A DNA stretch of 12,045 bases from Thermofilaceae archaeon (GTDB lineage: Archaea > Thermoproteota > Thermoprotei > Thermofilales > B69-G16): NCBI GenBank assembly GCA_027017165.1, contig JALURF010000087.1:1-12045 (forward strand). Reading direction: 5' to 3'. A program made the translations under genes and the position numbers. The first letter of the stretch is position 1; each line of letters begins with the position of its first letter. Under the pieces are notes generated by a model. It ran no database searches. It worked only from the letters and a program-made list of their open reading frames with translations, and was not told where the DNA came from. Below, piece by piece: positions 5,783 through 12,045 of the stretch.

Positions 5783-6377
5783 CTAGATATACAATACGTC
5801 GAGTTCGCGCAATAGATTATATATCTTGTTCACGGCAACGCTTACTTCTTCTTCTTTCCTAGCGCCAGTACATACTATTTTGCCGCTGGAAAATATCAGT
5901 AGTACTACTCGCGGATCGCTCATCCTATATATCAGCCCCGGAAATTGTTCCGGCTCGTACATGGCTCCTTCCAGCAATCGCGCGGCTTTCTCCAGGTCGA
6001 CACTCGCTTTAAGGTTAGCGCTTGCTACGATATTTTGTATCTCCACTTTGGGCTTACTTTTGATGTTTATGCCGTGTTTTTTCAAAACCCTTATTATAGT
6101 ATTTACAGCTCTATTTACCTCTGCTTCCGATTTAGCTCCTGTACATACCATTTTGCCGCTGGAAAATATCAGCGTCGCTGTCTTAGGTTTTTTAAGCCGG
6201 AGCACTAAACCGGGGAACTCTCGGATCCCAAGCCTATTGCTTGGGATGTTCCGGACTATACTCGGCGTTCGGCACTCTTTCCGCTATTTTCTCCAAGTTT
6301 AGCGTCTGGCTCAGCGATACTGAAGCTACTACGTTCTCTATTTTAAACGACGGTTTCGGAATGTTATCAACCTCCAC
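5783..6377 (-). CDS. tbp: TATA-binding protein (TBP), split by a 28-nt BHB intron
   Basis: TBP recognises the TATA box and, with TFB, recruits RNA polymerase. Coding is 6377-6248 joined to 6219-5783, giving 188 residues in two direct repeats. Repeat 1 begins PKPSFKIENVVASVSL and reaches YSPEQFPGLVLRL, then LIFSSGKMVCTGAKSEAEV. Repeat 2 begins KVEIQNIVASANL, then YEPEQFPGLIYRM and LIFSSGKIVCTGARKEEEV. Unspliced, exon 1 reads YSPEHPKQ and stops; splicing yields YSPEQFPG, matching the same block in repeat 2. Gln44 is built from a split codon, C|AG. I chose GTG 6377 because a TATA box lies about 25 nt upstream, as in a leaderless transcript; an in-frame ATG at 6398 would add seven residues. There is no acidic C-terminal tail. 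Confidence 0.94.
6220..6247 (-). other. BHB intron in tbp mRNA
   Basis: Read on the minus strand, the 28-nt intron begins ATCCCAAGC and ends GGGATCCGAG. The central helix is a perfect CGGA (exon 1, just before bulge ACA) with TCCG (intron, just before bulge AGA). The inner helix is 8 bp, TCCCAAGC with GCTTGGGA around loop AATAG. Each 3-nt bulge is cut after its second base, giving exactly the junction that restores the conserved EQFPG. The outer helix is weak (one G-C pair, then mismatches), so this is the relaxed HBh' form accepted by crenarchaeal heteromeric endonucleases. Confidence 0.92.
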
Positions 6378-6395
6378 TAGGTATTTATAAGAGAC

Positions 6396-6405
6396 CATAT
6401 ATAAA
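6396..6405 (-). promoter_or_regulatory. TATA box of the tbp gene
   Basis: The minus strand reads TTTATATATG, centred about 25 nt upstream of the GTG at 6377, the spacing expected for a leaderless archaeal transcript starting at that codon. A second AT-rich TTTATAAGG lies just upstream. As tbp's own TATA element it may be subject to self-regulation, which is inference. Confidence 0.55.
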
Positions 6406-6428
6406 TCCTTATAAATTTTTTACCCCAG

Positions 6429-6887
6429 TTAGAAGAATATTTTTGTAGATAAAAAAACCACAAAAGCCAATGCAAAGAATACATAATAAAACTTTTCGCT
6501 TAACAACTTCAACACGCCTACGTAGGGCACGATTATAACAACTTTTCCCTTAACCTGTTTATAAGAAATCCTCCCATCCGGATAAGTATTCGCATCTCCT
6601 TTAGTGATCACCGTGAAGCCGTCTGTAGTCTCACTTTTCGCAATTACTCTGTGCACTATATACTTCCCTCTAGAGTAAACAACAACATCGCCGACTTTGG
6701 GCTCCACCCCCCTTACTATTATCAAATCTCCTATATGGAGTGTGGGTTCCATGCTCCAACTGGAGACCACAGCTAGAGGCAACTCGGTATTTAATGCGAC
6801 AGAGAGAAGTTTCACCAGTCCGTAGCTCAGGATTAATGCTACTATTAATATCATGACCGCCGTTTTTATATCGTACTGGTTTTCCAT
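6429..6887 (-). CDS. Signal peptidase I (archaeal/ER Sec11 type)
   Basis: This 152-residue membrane protease removes signal peptides from exported proteins on the outer face of the membrane. Residues 10-32 form an N-terminal membrane anchor. The catalytic serine lies in SSWSMEPTLHIGD (Ser45). YIVHRVI holds His79, which replaces the bacterial lysine and marks the Ser-His-Asp archaeal/eukaryotic type. KGDANTYPDG supplies the conserved aspartates (98, 104). A hydrophobic C-terminal segment (YVFFALAFVVFLSTKIFF) is a second membrane span. ATG 6887 is preferred over the adjacent TTG at 6890. The gene is divergent from the proteasome gene across a 122-bp gap. Confidence 0.93.
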   Translation of the reverse strand: MENQYDIKTAVMILIVALILSYGLVKLLSVALNTELPLAVVSSWSMEPTLHIGDLIIVRGVEPKVGDVVVYSRGKYIVHRVIAKSETTDGFTVITKGDANTYPDGRISYKQVKGKVVIIVPYVGVLKLLSEKFYYVFFALAFVVFLSTKIFF

Positions 6888-6971
6888 CAAGGAACCAAGC
6901 AGGTTCTACCTCATATTCTTTTCTACTCGCTCCAGCTTTATCAATGATATGGTACTCCCTCGCACAGCAAA

Positions 6972-7004
6972 AATATAAAAGTGAATGTCCTCAATAGGAG
7001 TGAT
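6972..7004 (+). promoter_or_regulatory. TATA box and ribosome-binding site for the proteasome beta gene
   Basis: AATATAAA at 6972-6979 is a TATA-like box about 34 nt before the ATG at 7010. GGAGTGAT at 6997-7004 is a good Shine-Dalgarno match with a 5-nt spacer. The inferred start of transcription (about 7001) falls inside the ribosome site, so either the box or the mapped start is off by a few bases. Confidence 0.5.
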
Positions 7005-7009
7005 GCAAT

Positions 7010-7615
7010 ATGGCTGAATACCGTTATTATCCAGGAGCTACGGCTGTTGGGATAGTGGTAGAAGAGGGCGTGGTATTAGCTGCCGATAAGAGAGTAACGT
7101 ACGGATTTATGCTTATGAGCAGAGCGGGTAAAAAAGTTTACAAGATAACGGATAGGATAGGAATAGCTAGTGCTGGGCTAATTTCTGATATGCAAACTCT
7201 CGCCCGAAGTCTAGAGGCAGAAGCTAAGCTTTATGAATATGATACTGGCACGCCGATAACGGTTAAGGGAATGGCTAAATTACTGTCTTTAATACTCTTC
7301 AATAGAAGACTCTTCCCCTATTTCGTTGAAACCATAGTTGGAGGAGTAGATTTAAGCGGTCCTCACATATACGTACTAGATCCCATAGGGGCTTTAATTG
7401 AAGATAAGTATGCTGCTTTGGGAACGGGAGCTCAATTAGCTATTAGTATCATCGAAGACGAGTATGATGAAAAAGCTAGTTTAGAAGACGCTAAAAAATT
7501 GGCGATAAAATCCGTTAAAGCAGCTTTCAGTAGGGATGCCATAAGCGGCGATGGTATAGACTTGATCCTTATAGGGAAAAAGGGTACGAGAGAAGAGTTT
7601 ATACCGGTTGTTTAA
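7010..7615 (+). CDS. psmB: Proteasome beta subunit lacking catalytic Thr1
   Basis: This 201-residue subunit belongs to the inner rings of the 20S proteasome. It aligns without gaps to active beta subunits: after a short leader, GATAVGIVVEEGVVLAADKR matches the usual GTTTVGI... stretch. The position of the catalytic Thr1, exposed after the conserved Gly, is Ala10 here. Asp17 and Lys33 equivalents are kept (AADKR, RAGKK), as are GTGAQ and SRDAISGDGID (where the usual GSG is GTG). The subunit is therefore expected to be unprocessed and inactive. Crenarchaea encode one active and one such non-catalytic beta, so a second psmB should lie elsewhere. polB follows 25 nt downstream. Confidence 0.93.
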   Translation: MAEYRYYPGATAVGIVVEEGVVLAADKRVTYGFMLMSRAGKKVYKITDRIGIASAGLISDMQTLARSLEAEAKLYEYDTGTPITVKGMAKLLSLILFNRRLFPYFVETIVGGVDLSGPHIYVLDPIGALIEDKYAALGTGAQLAISIIEDEYDEKASLEDAKKLAIKSVKAAFSRDAISGDGIDLILIGKKGTREEFIPVV

Positions 7616-7640
7616 CCTATTTTATTTAGGTGGCGAAGAA

Positions 7641-10016
7641 TTGCGTATTCTATTTTGGCTATTAGATATAAATTATGAAATGGTTGGTGAAATTCCAGAA
7701 ATTAGGCTGTGGGGGATAACTGATAAAGATGAACGAGTGGTTATTCTCGACCGGTCTTTTAGACCGTATTTTTATGTTCTTTTAGCGGAAAATGCAGATC
7801 CTCAACAGGTAAAAAACATTATTTTGAAAAATGATCTTGTGAAAAGACATTTAATCTCTATAGACTTACTCGAGAAAAAGTACTTCGGACAACCTGTAAA
7901 AGTATTAAAGATAACATGTAAAGAGCCGCCGTTAATTCCGAAGATAAGAGAAGAGGTAAGACATATTAAAGGCGTGTCCGACGTGTTAGAAGCTGACATA
8001 CGCTTTTACATGAGATATATGATTGACAATGATGTATACCCTTGTTCTTGGCATGAAGTAGAGGTGGAAGAACTGCCCGTTAAATCTGATTGGCAGGTAG
8101 ATAGAGTTTTTCTAGCTAAGAGTACTCCAAAGCTAAGATCAGATATCCGAAAATTGCCGAGACTGACTGTATATGCCTTCGATATCGAGTGCTACAATGT
8201 AAGAGGAGAACCTGACCCTGAGCGCGATCCTGTGATAATTATATCTAGGGTTTATGGGGGAAAGGATAAACGCGTCATAACGGCAAAAGATAAAAACGAT
8301 AGAGAACTGCTCAGGGAGTTTATCTCAGATATAGAAACTCTCAACCCCGATATCATAGTTGGATATAACAATAATCGCTTTGACTGGCCATACCTATTAG
8401 AGCGCAGTAAAAGAACGAAAGTGAAAATGCATGTTTCTCGCACGCGCGGTTCCCCCGCTCAGAGTGTGTACGGTCATTTCTCAATAATAGGCAGAGCTAA
8501 TGTCGATTTATACGATTTTGCAGAAGAAACTTACGAGGTAAAGGTAAAAACTTTAGAGAATATAGCGGATTATCTGGGAGTTTTCCCTAAAGAAAAAAGA
8601 ACTAAAATAGAAAAAAATGAAATTTATAAATACTGGGAGGAAAAGCGGGAAATTCTGTTAAAATACGCTATGGAGGATGCTGAAAGCACTTATGGAATAG
8701 CTGAAAAAATTCTTCCCTTCGCTATCCAACTCTCCGCTATTGTAGGTCTGCCCCTGGATCAGGTCGGCGCAGCATCAGTGGGTTATCGCGTTGAATGGCA
8801 CTTAATGAGACAAGCTTTCAAATATGGAGAATTAATACCGAATAAAATTGAAAGACCTTATAAAAGATATAGGGGCGCGATAGTCTTAAAGCCTAAACCC
8901 GGTATTCATGAAAATATAGCGGTTCTAGACTTTTCATCAATGTATCCGAATATAATGATTAAAATGAATATATCGCCCGACACCTATGTGCCTCCCCATC
9001 TGAACGTCGATTTAGAAGAAGTAAATATAGCCCCCGAAGTGAATCATAGATTTAGAAAAAATCCTCCGGGCTTCTACAAGAGGGTATTGCAGCGACTTCT
9101 TAAAGCTAGAAATGAGATAAGAAAAGAAATGAAGAAACTGAATCCTTCCGATCCACAGTATAGAATTTTAAACGAAAGACAACGGGCTCTAAAGATAATA
9201 GCCAACGCTACTTATGGATATTGCGGATGGATAGGCGCTAGATGGTATAAAAGAGAAGTAGCTGAAGCAACTACTGCCTGGGGTAGAAAGTTGATAAGAG
9301 AAGCCATAAACATAGCGAGAGACTTAGGACTAGAGGTTATATACGGAGACACTGACAGCCTCTTTATAAGATATGAACCCGAAAAAATAGAAAAATTCAT
9401 AGTGCTCGTCGAGAATAAACTAGGATTTGATATAAAAATCGACAAGATCTATCAACGCGTTTTCTTCACCGAAGCTAAAAAACGATATTGTGGATTATTA
9501 AAAGACGGCAGAGTAGACGTAGTCGGTTTAGAAGCCGTTAGAGGCGACTGGAGCGAGCTGGCCAAGGAGTTACAGGAAAAAGTTATAGAAATAGTGCTTA
9601 AAGACGCCAAGCCTGAAAGAGCTGTAAAATATGTAAGAGAAATTATTAAAAAGCTTAGAAGTGGCGAAATTCCCTTGGAAAAATTAATAATATGGAAGAC
9701 TCTGTCCAAGAGGATTGAAGAGTATGAGGTAGACGTGGCGCACGTGCGCGTAGCTAGAATGCTTATGAGAGCCGGATATAAAATATCTAAGGGAGAGAAA
9801 ATAGGCTATATAATTTGTAAAGATGGAGAGAAAATGGCTGAAAAAGCTAAACCATATATTTTCGTTAAAAACTACGATGATGTAGATGTAGAATACTATG
9901 TGCAAAAACAAATTTTACCTGTAGCTTTAAGAGTATTGAGATATTTCGGAGTTACCGAACAAGAAATACTGAAAGGCGAGAAACAAGCTTCTATTCTAGA
10001 ATTCTTCAGTGCATAG
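7641..10016 (+). CDS. DNA polymerase family B (probably PolB3 type)
   Basis: This is a 791-residue replicative-type DNA polymerase with proofreading. It has Exo I in AFDIECYN (Asp181, Glu183), Exo II in VGYNNNRFDW, Exo III in YAMEDAEST, Pol A in LDFSSMYPNIM (Asp430), Pol B in KIIANATYGYCGW, and Pol C in YGDTDSLF (Asp570, Asp572), followed by GLEAVRGDW. All catalytic acids are present. The tail QASILEFF (782-789) is a PCNA-binding PIP box, supporting a processive role. The frame opens at ATG 7608, overlapping psmB, but TTG 7641 has AGGTGG at 7628-7633 with a 7-nt spacer and matches the family N-terminus, so I chose it. The B3 subgroup is inferred from length and the N-terminal sequence. Confidence 0.95.
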   Translation: MRILFWLLDINYEMVGEIPEIRLWGITDKDERVVILDRSFRPYFYVLLAENADPQQVKNIILKNDLVKRHLISIDLLEKKYFGQPVKVLKITCKEPPLIPKIREEVRHIKGVSDVLEADIRFYMRYMIDNDVYPCSWHEVEVEELPVKSDWQVDRVFLAKSTPKLRSDIRKLPRLTVYAFDIECYNVRGEPDPERDPVIIISRVYGGKDKRVITAKDKNDRELLREFISDIETLNPDIIVGYNNNRFDWPYLLERSKRTKVKMHVSRTRGSPAQSVYGHFSIIGRANVDLYDFAEETYEVKVKTLENIADYLGVFPKEKRTKIEKNEIYKYWEEKREILLKYAMEDAESTYGIAEKILPFAIQLSAIVGLPLDQVGAASVGYRVEWHLMRQAFKYGELIPNKIERPYKRYRGAIVLKPKPGIHENIAVLDFSSMYPNIMIKMNISPDTYVPPHLNVDLEEVNIAPEVNHRFRKNPPGFYKRVLQRLLKARNEIRKEMKKLNPSDPQYRILNERQRALKIIANATYGYCGWIGARWYKREVAEATTAWGRKLIREAINIARDLGLEVIYGDTDSLFIRYEPEKIEKFIVLVENKLGFDIKIDKIYQRVFFTEAKKRYCGLLKDGRVDVVGLEAVRGDWSELAKELQEKVIEIVLKDAKPERAVKYVREIIKKLRSGEIPLEKLIIWKTLSKRIEEYEVDVAHVRVARMLMRAGYKISKGEKIGYIICKDGEKMAEKAKPYIFVKNYDDVDVEYYVQKQILPVALRVLRYFGVTEQEILKGEKQASILEFFSA

Positions 10017-10020
10017 CAGG

Positions 10021-10686
10021 TTACGGCATATTAAGTAATATTATATGCATATCGTCTCTAGCCATAGCTATTATATCGGATATATCTTCTAGCATTTCCG
10101 CGATGTTAAGCAGTAAGAACATAGACGATGTGGCTATATTGGATTCTAACACCGTAAATATTATGCTTCGGTATTCTTGATCCGCTTCTTTCTCCAACAT
10201 ATCAATTGCTTTAAATTTTTCGTATACCTTTTCTCCTAAAATCATATTTCTCATAGCATTAGCAAATTCATTTATAATTTTAATAACATTATCGGTCAAG
10301 TTCGCTAATCGCTGCCTTATGAATGTGGGTATTTGCCATTCTTTATTTAATATGTACTCTAACCTGTAGATTACCCCTCCAGCTTTATCCGTAGCGTTGT
10401 ATATCTTTGTGGCTATTCTTAGCCAATCCTCGCGGTGGTATAGCGTAGGGGACGTCTTAGAGATATATTCAAGTACATCTTTTTTCAATAATTCTATTTC
10501 TTCCTTCGCCGTATTGATACTTTTAATATATTGCTCCAGCGTGTCTCTATCGATATCATCGCGCGTTATAACTGAGTATATAGATTTCATTATTTCATTT
10601 AGCAGTCGTAGTTCTTCTAGATATTTTTCTACTAGCTTGCGGTCTGCGATAGATTTAACGACTCCGGATAGTTCTTCCCGCTCCAT
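10021..10686 (-). CDS. PhoU-like DUF47 family protein
   Basis: This 221-residue all-helical protein belongs to the DUF47/PhoU-like group, known as companions or regulators of phosphate transporters. The family signature is the C-terminal MLEDISDIIAMARDD, whose acidic E/D pattern binds metal clusters in PhoU relatives, with a corresponding helix pair around KAIDMLEKEADQEY. There is no signal peptide. The ATG at 10684-10686 directly abuts the stop of the upstream AbrB-like gene, so the two are translationally coupled. No phosphate transporter is in the window, so any link to phosphate is family inference. Its stop lies 4 bp from the convergent polB stop. Confidence 0.82.
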   Translation of the reverse strand: MEREELSGVVKSIADRKLVEKYLEELRLLNEIMKSIYSVITRDDIDRDTLEQYIKSINTAKEEIELLKKDVLEYISKTSPTLYHREDWLRIATKIYNATDKAGGVIYRLEYILNKEWQIPTFIRQRLANLTDNVIKIINEFANAMRNMILGEKVYEKFKAIDMLEKEADQEYRSIIFTVLESNIATSSMFLLLNIAEMLEDISDIIAMARDDMHIILLNMP

Positions 10687-10974
10687 CTACACCACTTCCT
10701 GGGATTTTAGGGGTGCACGGCACGTAGCTATGGTGTAATCGGCTATGCCATGGGTACGTAGTTCTTCCTCATTACCCCAGACTTCATTTTCAGGTACTTC
10801 ATCGAGGCTGTAAGCTTTGAAAACTAGTCTCTTCTTTCTCGCTACTACTATCTCCACTTCATCATCTATACCCAAGTATTCCATAGTTTTTGGATTTATT
10901 CTAACCTGTCCTGGGGGTATAGAAGGCATACGGCGAATTCTAAGTCTTTTTTCTACACGTCTCATAGGCCTCAC
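10687..10974 (-). CDS. Small AbrB/SpoVT-like protein
   Basis: This 95-residue protein has a basic N-terminus (RRVEKRLRIRR) followed by IPPGQVRINPKTMEYLGI and DDEVEIVVARKKRLVFKA, which resemble the swapped-hairpin AbrB/SpoVT fold of small DNA-binding or antitoxin-like regulators. The C-terminal half (VPENEVWGNEEELRTHGIAD) is not part of that fold and I cannot place it. The start is GTG 10974 or ATG 10965; neither has a clear ribosome site, and GCTTAAAA at 10982-10989 (minus strand) may be a TATA box for the second. It is fused head-to-tail with the DUF47 gene, and the XPD-type helicase gene lies 48 bp upstream on the same strand. The family call is tentative. Confidence 0.6.
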   Translation of the reverse strand: MRPMRRVEKRLRIRRMPSIPPGQVRINPKTMEYLGIDDEVEIVVARKKRLVFKAYSLDEVPENEVWGNEEELRTHGIADYTIATCRAPLKSQEVV

Positions 10975-11022
10975 TAAGCCACATTTTAAGCTCAGTACCC
11001 CTGCCTATTAGCTTTAACCCTC

Positions 11023-12045
11023 TTATTTATTCATTGCGTCGCCAGAAGATGCTTTTACTCTCAGCTCAAGCCATTTTCTTAGCTCCTTTAAATCTTTTAA
11101 GTAGATAAAACTAAGGTATGGAGAAAGAAATCTTTCAAAATACTGATATCTGTAATCAGCTAGAATTACTACCGGTTTTACTTGAATATCTCTCGTGATC
11201 CTACCTATACACTGTAGCGTGGCTATAAGCATAGGAACATCGCTCGCCAGCATTTTATAATCTTTGAAACCTAGACGCCTGTAAATATCCGAGAGTCTAC
11301 TAATGATTTCAGGAGTCATATAGGGAGCTCCAAGGATAGTTACTATCCTTGCTTTAATGTCTACACCCTCTGAAAAACGGCCACGTGTTTTCAAGAGCAG
11401 AATTCCGCTCCAGTTTGCCGGTATCTTAACAATATCCTCTTCGTAGATGTCAGCCTCGTGGCGAAATTTGGAGATCACTCTGTGGGTTCCGAACACCACT
11501 ACACTCCCATACTTTTTTAAAATATTCAACAGTTTTCTGTATTCTCGTATATGCTCATCGAATTCATTAAATTTAGAAGTAAGCCACGTCAGTACGAAAG
11601 TTTGTATAGGCTTGCGTTCAACTTTAATATAAATATCAACATCTAGCACTCTGGACAACTCGGGTATGAAAGTTCCTGATAGAAGCACGGCAGGACGGGG
11701 AATGCCCATGATAGGAGCTTTTATGCCTATTAAGGTTTCCCTCTCAACATACAGTATATCGCTTTTAAGAACTCGGAGAAGCTGTCCTATACCCGTTTTG
11801 ATCTTTCGTTCAAGAAAAAACGCTAATGCCGATTCCAAGTCTATAAGCACATTTTCATCTATAAAAGCTCGAGAATCGAAAGCTCCTTCGTATTTTTCAA
11901 TAAAGTGTTTTAGTGATATTAGAGAGGAAATCGTCTTTTTATTTGAATAAGGAAATCTCTCTAATGCTACAATAACATTATTAAGTTGGTCTACTGGAAA
12001 ACGATTTTCTCGAGGCAGTAGTAGGTTATGGGCTTCATCTATAAC
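11023..12045 (-). CDS. xpd: XPD/Rad3-family DNA helicase, partial (5' end outside window)
   Basis: The reading frame is open to the window edge; 340 residues are visible. The first visible residues are VIDEAHNL, the Walker B/DEAH motif II. Motif III appears as LLSGTF, motif V as GRFSEGVDI, and motif VI as QCIGRITRD with the arginine finger. This set and order fit superfamily 2 XPD-type 5'-3' helicases (nucleotide excision repair and TFIIH relatives in eukaryotes). The N-terminal Walker A and the Fe-S cluster cysteines of XPD would lie outside the window, so XPD proper versus a paralogue stays open. The stop is at 11023; the AbrB-like gene follows. Confidence 0.88.
   Translation of the reverse strand, partial: VIDEAHNLLLPRENRFPVDQLNNVIVALERFPYSNKKTISSLISLKHFIEKYEGAFDSRAFIDENVLIDLESALAFFLERKIKTGIGQLLRVLKSDILYVERETLIGIKAPIMGIPRPAVLLSGTFIPELSRVLDVDIYIKVERKPIQTFVLTWLTSKFNEFDEHIREYRKLLNILKKYGSVVVFGTHRVISKFRHEADIYEEDIVKIPANWSGILLLKTRGRFSEGVDIKARIVTILGAPYMTPEIISRLSDIYRRLGFKDYKMLASDVPMLIATLQCIGRITRDIQVKPVVILADYRYQYFERFLSPYLSFIYLKDLKELRKWLELRVKASSGDAMNK

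Noticed and set aside
5783..6205. tbp as a truncated or frameshifted pseudogene, with a shortened 140-residue protein from GTG 6205
   Set aside because: Removing one 28-nt segment with a full BHB central helix and bulges restores both repeats exactly; a random frameshift would not carry the splice motif.
5826..6302. A 158-residue frame on the plus strand opposite tbp
   Set aside because: It mirrors the repeated TBP coding sequence and has no independent start signal or recognisable domain.
7608..7640. ATG 7608 as the DNA polymerase start
   Set aside because: It lies inside psmB and lacks a ribosome site, while TTG 7641 has AGGTGG at a good distance and fits the family N-terminus.

Overview
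The window (about 42% G+C by eye) comes from a thermophilic archaeon of the Thermoproteota (crenarchaeal) type; I cannot name the genus. The reasons are eukaryote-like ribosomal proteins (L37e, L34e, L14e), an Sm-like protein, TBP, a family B DNA polymerase with a PCNA-binding tail, an XPD-type helicase, a proteasome beta subunit of the non-catalytic kind known in crenarchaea, and a high density of small bulge-helix-bulge (BHB) introns.

Layout. 1-1135, rightward: tRNA-Ile(GAU) with two introns, Sm-like protein, rpl37e, UPF0179 protein. 1050-2722, leftward: rpl34e and cmk in one run, then an FKBP-type prolyl isomerase with its own promoter, whose end overlaps the UPF0179 gene tail to tail. 2811-4822, rightward: rpl14e, cbf5 (interrupted by a 26-nt intron), tRNA-Ser(GGA), tRNA-Arg(CCU), gcvH. 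4879-5217: a small unrecognised protein, followed by a possible C/D-box sRNA in a GC-rich gap. 5287-6377, leftward: tbp (interrupted by a 28-nt intron), then a RimI/Ard1-type acetyltransferase. 6429-6887, leftward: signal peptidase I. 7010-10016, rightward: a proteasome beta subunit lacking the catalytic threonine, then a family B DNA polymerase. 10021-12045, leftward: an XPD-family helicase (5' part outside the window), a small AbrB-like protein, a PhoU-like DUF47 protein. Gene gaps are short; no stretch over 300 bases lacks a gene.

The main result is that splicing of the tRNA-endonuclease type runs through the window. I can place six introns of 11-28 nt: four in three tRNAs (one inside an acceptor stem) and two in protein-coding genes. 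Read without splicing, cbf5 and tbp look frameshifted. Removing the BHB-defined introns rebuilds the catalytic aspartate of Cbf5 and the conserved first repeat of TBP. A BHB intron in cbf5 is known in crenarchaea. I know of no report of one in tbp, so that is the observation most worth checking.

Most genes serve information processing: ribosome, RNA modification, transcription initiation, replication, repair and protein turnover.
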